A stretch of DNA of 64,000 nucleotides from the NCBI RefSeq assembly GCF_000003815.2, contig NC_049992.1, positions 12,802,354-12,866,353 on the forward strand. Direction: 5' to 3'. Made by a program: the position numbers and the translations under genes. Shown piece by piece: positions 48,961 through 60,500 of the stretch (positions within the stretch are counted from its first letter, which is position 1; every line of letters starts with the position of its first letter). This DNA is from Branchiostoma floridae. Its lineage: Eukaryota; Chordata; Leptocardii; Amphioxiformes; Branchiostomatidae. The notes under the pieces were generated by a model. It was not told the DNA's origin. It was given only the letters and a program-made list of their open reading frames with translations, and did no database searches.

Positions 48961-51900
48961 ATGGGGAACTTGCATGCGGTGAAAGCCGTTGTTCTGCTGT
49001 GTGTTGTGACGCTATGGTTCGGTGAGGAGGCGGTCGGAATGACCTCTCAGGAAGCTGCCCAGATAAACAGTTAGTATTTCATTAATTTTCTTGAATTTGT
49101 AGGTACAACTAGATTACTTCATTCATAAGGCTTTTTATTTCTAACAGGTTCTTATCTTATTGTATGATGATATAGTATGTCTGTATATAGTGTATTGTGC
49201 ATGTATGCCTAGTGAACTAGTGAGGCTGCCCAGATAAACAGTTAGTATTTCTTTTATTTTCATGAATTTGTAGGTACAGCTGGATTATTTCCTTCATGAG
49301 GAATTTTATTTCTAACAGGTTCTCATCTTATTGTATAATATATAGTATGGCAGTACATATTAGTTTACTGTGTAATGATTCCTAGCAAATTAGTGTATCA
49401 TATTTTAGCGTTCGAAGCTGTAATATCGTACATTTATTTACGTACATATGCCGTAGACCACATGTGGCTTAGTACATATGTAGCCCTGTAGGTAATAAGA
49501 TGCACTAAAGATTATTGATATCATTGATACCCTAGGCCTGCTAGAACAAGCGGTGGCGAAGGTTCAACACCTGAATGCAAGGGTTGTTAACAACCAGGAC
49601 TTGTTCGTCGCAGTAGTGCAGTCGGGTAAGATTAAAATAACACACAAGTAAACTTTCCTACTAAATCATGTAAATTAGCTCCTGATTAGTATGAAAAGCA
49701 TATCATTATGTAAACTATTACTTAAGCTATGAACATAGCAACAATCATGACGATCCGCCAAGCCCTTCTTGAGTTATTCTTGGTCAAACTCTGGTAACAA
49801 ATTTGGCCCCTACAGTCTCCTCCTACATTACCCGTTGACTTATCCCAAAAAATCCATCAAGGTGTTCTCTAGTTGTCTTGGGAACATACATCCCCGGGAC
49901 AAACAAACGGCAGTCACCACAATTCCTCCTTTTCACGGAGGTAATTATAGCTACAGTTTGACATTGTTAGTATCACAGATGTTAATTTTCTTTTCTTTAT
50001 TCGCCTTCGAATTCTCTCTAATTTTAGTGTGATTTTCAGCACCGAGATGGAAGCCTATTGACGGTTCGATGAAGTACGTGTCGGTTGGGTCCAATGGAGT
50101 CTGGGGAGTGGATCACAACAACGCCATCTTTTATCGCTCGGGAACGTTCGAGAATGAAGCGTCTTCGGGCACCGACTGGGTGAACGTCGAGGGACAGTTG
50201 AAGCAGGTCGCGTCGGGATACGCTGTCTGGGGCATTGGAACCACTAACCTGATCTACACGAGACTTGGTCAGTATCATTTCTTCAGCCCACGTACTTTTG
50301 GGTTTCTCTGTTTGTGTTTGTGAGCCTTGCACAAGTGTTTACAAAGGGTCCTACACTTAGGGCCAGTTCACACGAGGAAAATTGATGGTCGTCCGACAAT
50401 TTCTGTATTATTTTTTGCCAATTTTCCCTTGCACTCACACTGACGTACGGCACATTTGCCGCGACGTTTTAAGCCAGATGAACAGGTTATTGGAAATCGC
50501 AGCGTCGTCAGTTCATAAAGAAATCAATTTTGAATTATAAAAACTCATCGAAAGTATATTCCTTGCTTTCTTTGGACACTGAACACACGCTGTATACACA
50601 CTATGTTTACTCCGTCCACTGAATCAAATGATAAACAAGCACTCTGATCTTGGTCTAACATTCCAACAACTGAAGATAATCAGCAGGAGGCCATAGCTAA
50701 TTAAGGCGTGGGACCGGCCGATGTAATCTAATGTAGTTGTCCTTGACCTCTCTTTACTGACGCCTTTTGACCTGGTTGGAAAGTAATCCGAAAGAAAAAT
50801 GTTTAACCGTAGTTGACAAGTGAAGCATGACCAGAGGAGAGTTGAGTACTGTGATGTAATTATGAGACAGTTTGTAGCTCATTAAATATTGTTTAGTTGT
50901 TATATGATTAAGGGAAAAGGATTAGTAGATGTAAAGCCTACGTCGCATTTCCAAACCCGGGCCCGGCCGGGTAGCTTTCGGGAACGAAAAGTATAATATA
51001 AAAGACGCCAACCTACACAAGACGTCAAGAGAAAAGTCGTGGGCATTATTTGTGTATATTTTATGTATACATTTCCATTTTTCGTTTCCACAAACAGCCC
51101 GACCAGGCCCAGGTTCGAAAATGTGCCGTAAGCACTTACAAATACGGAATGCTAATTAGCACGTCTAATTATCATATTCAGTGCCAATATTCTGCTGCAG
51201 AACCAAGGAAAGTCAACTGGAATTGACTTCGATCATGTGTTCCCAACCAGGTACAAGTGCCAGAAACCCAACTGGAACAGCCTGGGAGCAAATTGCCGGA
51301 GGTCTGAAACAGATAGACGTCAGCTCTACCGCATATTCCGTCTGGGGCGTCAATCGTCATGACTACATCTACCGACGGGTGGGGATCACAGCAGATACAC
51401 CTGCAGGTAAACCAGTCGCCAGACAACATTTAAAAGAGGTATTTCTGGATTCATGGCGAAAGGTTAGCTTTCTGTTACACACACCCGGTTCTCTCAGGAG
51501 TGACTACCCTGAGTGCCAGACAGGATCGGGCAGCTAGCGAGTTTATTCGGGGGCCAAAGGCAGTCAGCCTGCCGATTTCTTACTACCAGGAGGTTTCCTG
51601 GCAGCGAAACCCCCTTCAGGCTTTAAGTCCCCGAGCGCTAATATGAGATCGGCAGGCTGACTACCTTGGGTCCCCGAAACTCGCTAGCTGCCCGATCCTG
51701 ACTGACACCCAGGGTAAGGAGTTCAGTTAAATTCATCCTCATAAGAGGTGCCATTGATGATGTCCGACCATGCAGCTCTAACTAGCATGGCGGCTAGCAA
51801 GTGACCTGACTGCTTATTTGGTAAACCGCTGGCCAGGAACTATAAAATCTTCACTGATGAGTGATGAAAACATTGTTGGACAATTTTCAGCGTGTTTCCG

Positions 51901-53382
51901 TTATTCCAAATATGCAAAAAAAGAGTGATACGAAAGGCTCACCAGGTCCCCTATATGTTGATTCAAACAGATCCAAGTCGCACGGCGCCATGCAATTTTG
52001 GCTTCGGGGATTTCGAGTGTTAGGCCTACGCCACATTCCCAATCCGGGGCCCGGGCAGGCAGCTTTCGGGAGCCAAAAGTATGACACCAAACTACACAAG
52101 ACATAAAGAGAATAGTCGTGGGCATTATTTGTGTATATGTTTTACGTATACATTTCTCTTTCGCGTTTCCACAACTAGACCGGCCGGGCCCGGTTTGGAA
52201 GTGTGACGTTAACTTTGGCCGGCTAAGTAATATCTGAATAAAAGAGACAAAATCCAACATGACACAACATTTTCAAGCATTGATACATTTTATAAAAAGT
52301 ATCACACGAGGAAACTTTTATCAATTTCACACCACTTGTAGAAAACTAGAGCTAATAAGAGATAATGTAGAACGGTTGAGATTATACTCACTATATGATA
52401 ATTACAGGTACCCACTGGCAAAACATTGCGGGCCGTCTGAAGTTCGTGTCGACTGGGTCCGCGGGTGTGTGGGGGGCGAATGTGCACAACCAGGTGTTCT
52501 ACCGCACGGGGACGTACGGCAACGAGGCTTCTGCAGGCATCGGCTGGGACTACATCAGGGGGCAGCTCCTGAAACAGGTGTCGTCAGGAGACAACGTTGT
52601 CTGGGGAGTGGACACCAACAATAAGGTCTACATCAGGGAAGGTCAGCGCTTTTGCTTTTATGTTGAAATTGATAATCCACTGTTGTCATGCGTACAGACT
52701 GATGATACAATCTACATGTATGTTTCTCTACGTCATACTCCTAAATGATACAGATACATTCGTACACAAAACATATTTCAGTATGAAACGTATCTGTTAG
52801 TACATTTTCAGCATCATCATGGAGCGAATTCACGGCGTAGATTAAAGCTCTTGTGCTAGCTTGACGATGTATACTTGTAACTGTAAACTATTCTTTCGTT
52901 CTGACCTGTACTTAATCCTGTGTATCGCTCCTTCTGATTGGTCAGGTGTTAAAATTTTGTAACACCCTGCTGGTCGGACCAACATGAAATGGGGCCTTCT
53001 GATTGGTCCACGTCGCCTGACTATATGATAATACACAGCATAACATGAAATAACTTAGTACACTGTATAACCTAATAGTGTATATCATAGCGAATCGCAT
53101 TCGATAATCACTAAGGATCCCGGGTTTCCGTACGATCACATACATCGAGACAATGATTACATTTCTCGATGACAGAGAGAAGACTATATGTATATTGCAA
53201 ATTTCTTATCCCCAGGAATAAGTCCCAGCACGCCTACTGGAACCGAATGGCGCCAGTTGCCAGAGAAGATGGAGCAAGTAGAGGCAAACCCGAGATTCCA
53301 GCTGGCATGGGGCGTCAACTCAACCGACGTTTTCCAGCGTGTAGCCGGAGTGCCACTTACGGTAAAAATACTCTTGGTATAA
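48961..53382 (+). CDS. Secreted tectonin-repeat (beta-propeller) lectin, 327 aa
   Basis: Family of tachylectin-1 / fish-egg-lectin type proteins that bind microbial or cell-surface glycans; role in innate defence is inference. Exons: 48961-49069, 49536-49625, 50040-50267, 51251-51406, 52408-52641, 53216-53382. All internal introns are phase 1, so every internal exon is symmetric. Exon 1 gives a signal peptide (MGNLHAVKAVVLLCVVTLWF, cleavage near GMTS). Exon 2 is a short amphipathic linker (LLEQAVAKVQHLNARV). Exons 3, 4, 5 and 6 carry 2, 1, 2 and 1 tectonin repeats, six in all, each with GTxW at the start and VWGV(N/D) before an I/V-Y-x-R strand. The final exon ends at TAA 53380-53382; splicing at GTAAAA (53361) would instead end just after PLT with a near-identical protein. 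A TATA box and 5'UTR intron precede it. Confidence 0.92.
50640..50910. repeat. Repeat mirrored in the other tectonin copy
   Basis: ACTGAAGATAATCAGCAGGA ... GGCCATAGCTAATTAAGGCG ... GTCCTTGACCTCTCTTTACT. The inverse lies at about 43520-43960 in the equivalent intron of the pseudogene, and related copies flank both promoters. Confidence 0.75.
50934..51132. mobile_element. MITE family E copy
   Basis: AAGCCTACGTCGCATTTCC ... GGCCCGGCCGGG at left; GACCAGGCCCAGG ... GTGCCGTAAGC at right; core TCGTGGGCATTATTTGTGTA. Confidence 0.8.
51505..51716. mobile_element. MITE family B, copy 3
   Basis: TACCCTGAGTGCCAGACAGG at left and inverse CCTGACTGACACCCAGGGTA at right; inner AGTCAGCCTGCCGAT / ATCGGCAGGCTGACT pair. 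Confidence 0.85.
52019..52213. mobile_element. MITE family E copy
   Basis: TTAGGCCTACGCCACATTCC at left, CCGGTTTGGAAGTGTGACGT at right; same core as 50934-51132. Confidence 0.8.
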
Positions 53383-53999
53383 GTTGTGGAATTATTTTAC
53401 TTGTCATCACCAGTGTCTGCCCATATCGTGTTATTGTTTTATTCGTCGTCTCCTTTGACTGAAATTGCATGAATTCAGCTAGCATGTGGCACAGTATCTC
53501 GATAGTATAGTGTTAGAAATACAAGAAAGTGATAAGAATATATAATTGGCCATTATTGAAATGAATCTATAATTGTTTGCTTGATTCATATTTCATCATT
53601 AGGATTTCCTGTCTACATTATTAGATTTGATTGACTTTTTTGCTAATTGCTAATAGTCGCATGTTCATTTACTTCCAGTGAGCACCCGTCGCCATGCGGC
53701 GTGATACGCCTGTTGAGGACACCGCAAACCGCCGCTAAGCTGTGCTGTGACTTTGAAGTGGTGACAGTGATGGCCATTGTTTGTCTGGCATGTTTTTTTC
53801 TAATTCTTACACAGTATGCTGATCTTATGTTTTGTATTAAGACGTCCGGATCAGCTTGCTCGTTTGCTTATTCTTTTTTATTATGACTAGCGCCACGTTT
53901 ACTATGTTTGAAGGTCGCATCTATCTCAATGCAAGTACAAAAGGCGTCACTTGTTCTTCTCGGTGTTCATATATACGTAAAACTACTTTGGCTTTCAAG

Positions 54000-54002
<3 letters not shown>

Positions 54003-54070
<68 letters not shown>
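54003..54070. repeat. (GT)n microsatellite
   Basis: 34 uninterrupted GT units. Confidence 0.98.
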
Positions 54071-54071
<1 letters not shown>

Positions 54072-54689
54072 ATATATACCGTTCATCAAGCAAACGTTAA
54101 GTGAGGGCTACACCCAAAGTTGTACATACATTGCATTACAAACGAACATTAATGTATTAATCACATACTTTTTATTAATCATATACTATAGACTCATAGC
54201 AAACACCTCTATGGAACTGGAACGTAGATATCATGTTACATCTATAAGACGTTCACCACTTGGCCGTGAAAGACTTTCATCTATTTGTACGACAATGAGA
54301 AGATTTGTGAGATCATCTTGTTCTTATCCAGTAAATGGTTGCAAATGGCTCGTGGATGGAGTTTGGAGAATTCTTGTGAAATGTGAATGATATGTTAGTT
54401 ATTCTTTAGACCAGCAGATGTTAACGAGAGAGTGAGCGGAATAAACGGAACTCATACTTTCGCCAAAAAGCAAATCTGCATGCACCTTGTTCAATGCTGC
54501 TGTTGGCGAGAGGTCTTTCAGACAATACATACCCAGAATAACTCAAAGTAAAACTCTTGTCATCAATGCGGTCTGTCCTTATAACCCTTAAATTTGCAAA
54601 AGTTTGTCAGCTGTCAGATGCACTTTCCTCTGGTTACCTGCATGTATGCAGGTATGGTTTTGATGCTGGTGGAAACTTTTCGGTAGCCG

Positions 54690-55285
54690 GGGATGTAGGG
54701 CGCTGTATCTCGTGAACGGATGGTGCGAGCACGACGATTTTTGGTACGTGGGTTGGGGGTGGTAGCCTAACACTCAGGTGTGATTTTGGGCCTCCTGGCG
54801 CTTGACCTTGACATTGAAGGTGGCATTTTTGGTGTTTTGGGGGCACTTTTGGCGCTGTGTGTCCGGAACGATACGCGCGATTGCGACGATTTTTGGTGCA
54901 TGGGTGGGGGGTTGTTGCCTGTTGCCTAGGATTGACTTTGGGCCTTGTCGCGTTTGAACTTGACCCGGCAGGTCGAATTTTGTGTCCGGGAGGGGTGTTT
55001 CCGGAGTTATATCTTCTGAACGGCTGGTGCTGGCGCGATGATATTTGGCACATGTGTCGGCGGTGGCTGAATAATGCTCAATTTTGATTTTGGCGCCCTT
55101 GGTGCTTGAACTTGACATTTTAGGTTACCTTTTGTGCGGGCACGGGGCGTGCGCTGTATCTCCGGAACGCAAGGTGCCATTGTGTTGCCATTTGGTACGT
55201 GAGTTGTTTGTGGTGTCCTGGTGGTTAGGGTTGATTTTGGGCCTCCTAGTGCTTGAACTTGATACTGTATAGGTTGACCCTGTTT
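54690..55285 (+). repeat. Tandem repeat of about 150 bp, four units
   Basis: Units start near 54702, 54854, 55006 and 55153. Each has GCTGTATCTC(C)GGAACG, a GATTTTTGGTACGTGGGTTG element, GATTTTGGGCCTCCTGGCGC and CTTGAACTTGACATT. The unit is a clean form of the cassette scattered at 29.7-30.6, 35.8-36.2 and 37.6-38.3 kb. Confidence 0.85.
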
Positions 55286-57372
55286 TAGTGTGGTTGGGGC
55301 ATCCTCCCAATATCTGCTTGGTTTTAAAAACAGATTATGGTTGGGTGTAGAACCATCATCTGGCCTGGGCCACCTTCAATGTATCAGGTTACTTAGTGGC
55401 ACTGACAGTTTGCCAGATGACGGGAGTGTGCCAGATTATATATCTGTTGGTCAGGTATAATTGGAGTTTGCTTATTACTCTTTGTGGTGTTTCTAGAGCT
55501 GTATAGTACTGAGTTTTAAGTTCCGGTACCAGTTCCTTTACCCTGTTGGCAATCATGGTTGAACTTGAACTTAAACAGAAGAAGATGCAATTTTCTAATG
55601 TGGAGGAGAACTGTATAGAGTGTGGGCATAAGAGAAAGGTATGTGTATGATTTGTCCTGTGTTTCTTTTTGTTTCTTTGGTAATGCCATTTCCATACTGT
55701 ATACACGTCAGGTAATTTGTTGTTTTGGGCTAGTCATATTCGCTTGGTTTTTGGGCGTGCTTAATCTATGGTACAGGCAGGGTTAAGTGGTGGAGGCTTA
55801 GCTTTGTTCTGTTTTAAATTCAGTATCGTTTGTTGCATTTTGTCGCGGCAAATATATGATGAAATTCCCCTTCTAAGCAACTGCTCATTGGTTTGTGGGG
55901 ATGTTTGCTGGGTGTTTGCTTTGACTACAACAGCTTCTGAACTTTTCAAAGCTTCCATTGCCAGCAGCTTGCCATCTATAAATGGGATTGACAAGGACAT
56001 TTTTCATAGTAAATTATGCTGTTAAATTTGGCTTAAATACTACAGGAGATTTAGGTTTGGGTTGGATGGATTGAATGAAAATATCATACCACCCTGGGGA
56101 CTAACTGTTGCTGCTGCATGGGGGCTACCACTATTCATGTTGTCTAATGTCTATGGAACTACAGATAAAAGTATCATTGGTCAAATTATGCGAGTAACAT
56201 TCCGATGTCAAGTGAATAACACCCCAGAAATAAATCTTTAATGAATATCATTGGAAGAACACAAACCAAGGAGACTTAGCAGCTGCATTAGGTCAGTACA
56301 TTGAAATAGGAAGATATTAGTATATCATGTGACAGAGTAACTACATGTGCATGGGCCATCTGAGACAAAAAAAGGTAGCGTCTCAACAACTTCAAAGTAC
56401 TGTGGTTGGTTACATACTTAAGAAATCCAAAATAAGTAATGTTCATCCCTGTCCAAACTTACAAATTCAGAAAATGGAATTTCAGAGTCAGACTTTTGCA
56501 TGGTGCACAACCAACACAGTAAAAAGCTCATTTTTCCAACCACGTACCACAGACAAAAAGGCAAAAATACACAATAGGTCTACAGAAACCCAATACATTT
56601 CATGCAGGCCTGAGGTCTACGAACTCTTGTTTGTGACAGATTCAGCTATCTGACTATGATATTAACGTTACAGTATTTTCTTATAAGATATTCCTTTGCA
56701 TTATTGTATGTAACGTGGGGTTCAAGCACCACCAACTGACCATCCCAAAAGGTTCGGGCTTTTTGGCGTAGTGGTGATTAACGGTGGTTAGGATGTGCAG
56801 ATCCAGCTTAGATTACCGGGAACCAGACAGTAGATTTTCTACTCAGACCTCTCTTATTTTTTTACACACGCAAGCAGTGACACAGAGAGAGCACCGAAGG
56901 TCATTTAAGCAATAAATTCTCGAGCACCCAGGGGAGTGTCACAGTGTAGAGCAACCAGCTGCCCGGTACCAAGGTCAAACGGGTGGGGCATGGCAACAAA
57001 GCCGGCGTGACAAAGAAAAATCATTATTTTAATACTGCTCTTGTATTGTAGGTATTTCATCGGGTTGCAAGTTGTCTATTTGGCGAATTTCTACTCATAT
57101 TCTTTCCAGCAACACATGGGGGTTGTTAGAATCCTACCAAATAAATAAATTTGACACAGAGACACCCAAAACTACTTGTCTATCTCCATTTTCCATGGAG
57201 ATAATAAATGATAGGGGTTGAGCATGTTTACCGAGTACGCCGAACGGACACACACCATGATCCAACCAACGTTTCCCTCTGACATTAACATAAAACACCA
57301 TGAGTTACATCTTACATCGAGCTCAGAAGACGTTTTACAACTAATGACCTAATTCCCGACCTACCCTGCTTT
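55286..57372. other. No gene recognised; several short frames
   Basis: A short frame at 55555-55638 (ATG ... NVEENCIECGHKRK followed by GTATGT) looks like a possible exon, and 55761-56025 is open on both strands, but no family or continuation is recognised. Probably an old transposon relic. A microsatellite-free, AT-rich stretch; a CTCCATTTTCCATGGAG palindrome at 57184-57200. Confidence 0.35.
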
Positions 57373-57373
57373 A

Positions 57374-57409
57374 AAAGGTCAACATAGAATTGTGTGTTTG
57401 TTGACCTTT
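57374..57409. promoter_or_regulatory. Inverted nuclear-receptor-type half-sites upstream of the EctC-like gene
   Basis: AAAGGTCAACA (57374-57384) and its exact inverse TGTTGACCTTT (57399-57409), 14 bp apart, 96 bp before the start codon. AAGGTCA is the extended half-site recognised by several nuclear receptors. Match is seen; function is inference. Confidence 0.35.
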
Positions 57410-57504
57410 GCACCACGCGTGGTCTGACCAAGGACGTTATTGTCTGACCACATCTCTTGGATTCGTTCATTCAACATTTGGACGACTGTACTGTAAGGTG
57501 AATC

Positions 57505-60500
57505 ATGATCGTTCGCCATTCCGTCGACCTTGTAGAGGGTCCTCTACCGAACCCAAATCTCCGGGGCAAGCAGCTGGTCGCCCCGGAGGATGGCATGAAC
57601 CACACCGCCTACGATGTCTTTCTCCAGCCGGGCGAAAGCGTATGTTTGACATCGCCCCCCTCCCCCCTCCTGAACCATGTGTACTACTGTGTATCGGGAC
57701 GTGCAACAGGCACAGCATCCAACGGCCAAGTTTACGAGTTCGCCGCTGATGTTGTAGTGGCGTTTTCATCCAGCATCAGTTGTACGGTAAGTATCAAGCA
57801 TTATGTGAGGTTACGACTGTAGGTAATAGCGTTTGACTGTGAAATCCTAGTATGTGACTGTCCCGTGCCACTACTCTGACACCCTTGTCACTTTTTGTTT
57901 GTTTGCATTGACCTCATCATTGACCTTAACGCCAATCGATCTTTGATCATTGTGAAAACAAGTAGGCTATAATCTGTATGGTATAGAGTAACATGTGTTC
58001 ACTGTTGGTCTTGTGCCCTAATAATACACCGACAGGGACTGCTACCCCCTCTATTGAATGATATATCTACTGACCAGGGGACCGGACATGGTTGTCCTTT
58101 CTCTAACCTCTTAGAACACGGAGCCACATATCCAAACGAGGCCCGGACGTGCTGTTTGCAAAGATGAAAAATGAAAGTGTACACGTATAATTAGAAATTT
58201 GCTGATCCCTTTCGTATATTCTATTATCTTTATATCAAATTTTTCGTTTCCTTAAATTGCATGCGCGGCAGGGCTTCGGTGTGAAAAGCCTTTTTAAGGT
58301 GACCTATCATAGCTGCAAAGACTGTAAAGAGTACATGAGTCACAGAGAAAGAATATGCAGGTGAACGTAAAGGATCATTAATACTAGAAATTCAGTGACA
58401 TTTAGTTGTTGCTGTCGTCCTTGTTTTACGTCTATTGCCTAGCCAGACAAGGTGAGTCAATATCTGTAACGGTAGGGTGCGAGAATGAGGTCTTCAGATG
58501 TGATAAATTTGCAAAGTCGCAGAGGCACTGGACAGCAGTGTATATTATGTGTACAGGGATGTGTTCTAAGCCCCTCGCTATTTAATCTGTACGTTAGTGA
58601 TTTAGTTAACGATCTCAATACAGGAGACCTAGATACCCCTCTACTTCATTCATCCAAAGTATCAAGTTTATTTTATGCCGATGACGTTGTCATGTTGTCA
58701 ACAAGTCAACGTGGCCTACAGAACGCAATCAATGTTCTCGGCCTTTACTGCAATAAATGGAAACTAACAGTAAACTTAAAGAAAACGAAAATCATTGTTT
58801 TCAATCGTACGGGACGATTGTTATCAAACTATAAATTTTGCTTATTCGACAAAGACATAGAAGTGGTATCCTCGTACTGTTATTTAGGCGTAGTATTTAC
58901 AGCGGGGTGTAAATTTAACACAGCAATGAAAACCCTCCAAAAGAAGGCACTAAGGGCGCTATTTAGCATAAGAACAACTCTTGGAGGAAACAATGCTTCA
59001 GTACCACTGCAATGTAAGTTATTTGACGCTTGTGTTGTGCCAATATTATTGTATGGTGCAGAAGTGTGGAGCAATTCTAGTTTAAACGACAATTCTCCAT
59101 TAGAGCAAGCACATCTAAAGTTCTGTAAAGTTGTCTTAGGTGTAAGAAGAAATGCCAGTAATCTCGCTACTAGAGCGGAGCTAGGAAGATTCCCTCTATG
59201 GATCGAGGCTTTCAGTAGACTATTTTCTTATCATTGTAGATTAACTAGAGAAGTACCGACAAATAGCATACAATATGAAGCATTTCTTGTACAACAAGAC
59301 CTACACAGACGCAATATACCATGCTGGCTATCTAATGTAAGTAAGATTTTGGAGGAGTCGGGTTATGCATACCTATTGTTAAACAACGGTCGAGATATAC
59401 CATCAATTCAGTCGGAGGTGAAGCAAAGACTGAAGGACATTTACCTTCAAACCTTTTACTCAGGGCTGAACTCCAGTGGTAGGACCGGAAACCAAGGAAA
59501 CAAACTAAGAACATATAGAAAAATCAAACATACCTACGAAAGAGAACAGTACCTTAATATTCAGAATTTCAACCATCGCCGAGCCATGGCTAGATTAAGA
59601 ATCAGTGACCATCCCCTACAAATTGAAGTGGGAAGATACAACCAGACTCCTCCGAATAATAGACTCTGTACACTTTGTAACTCCAACCGTATAGAGAATG
59701 AAGTCCATTTTATATTAGAGTGTCCTTTATACAATGATATGCGCAACTCTTTTATCAGTGCTCTGAATGTAGTAGATACACGATGTAAAGAGTTAACCAA
59801 CGACAACCTGTTTGTACATATAATGACAACCACAGACAACTTTGTACAACACAAACTCTGTGAGTTCGTATACACATGTTTTAAGAAAAGGGAAGAGTCA
59901 GGTAAACGTTAGATATAGTGATAGCTTAGTTGCAGATGTATTGTCTATTCAATTGTAATGTTACAGTACTTAGTCTTTATAATTAGTATCCCATTATGGG
60001 ATTTGCTGCATTTAGCCCACATGGGCAGGAACATGCAAATAAAGATCATTATTAATATATTATCACTAACGATTTGTCGATGCCTGTTGTAAAAAAAAAT
60101 CATGCTGTTGATTTGTATAAATAAAGTGCGGAAATTGATTTGGTTAGGACACCAGCTTATACAACATCTAAACAAAATCTTACAGTCATCTTGGTCTTCA
60201 TTTGAATTTTGTTTATACTATGGTATCGTTTCCTTGATAGGTTAAGGTCACATCTGATGAAAAGCTCCGCCTCTTTTGCATCTATTGTGATGACGTCGAG
60301 CCGACTGTTGATCGGGCCGTGGCTCGGGCGCTTTCGGAGATTGTCGGTACCGATCGTGACATCGACTGGGGCCGAGGCCACAGCCGAAGGTTCCTGAAGA
60401 AGTCGGACGGGTTCCCGATCAGCGTTCACAACACCTATGGAGAGGCTGGGGCAAGCAATGCTCTGTGCTACAAACATCACGTTGAATCTGCCTACTACGT

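Noticed and set aside
50036-50332. Minus-strand frame opposite tectonin exon 3 (and 44587-44934 opposite the paralogue)
   Set aside because: Shadow of the tectonin coding strand; the plus frame carries GVWGVD and the exon borders.
54196-54600. Possible hAT transposase remnant (GRERLSSI, GERSFRQYI)
   Set aside because: Two short similarities in different frames without a consistent order; too weak to call.
55555-55638. Short exon-like frame ending CIECGHKRK before GTATGT
   Set aside because: No matching neighbour exon or family found by eye; left as unassigned.
57503-57769. Minus-strand and alternate plus frames over the first EctC-like exon
   Set aside because: Shadows of the real frame, which joins to exons 2 and 3 in phase.
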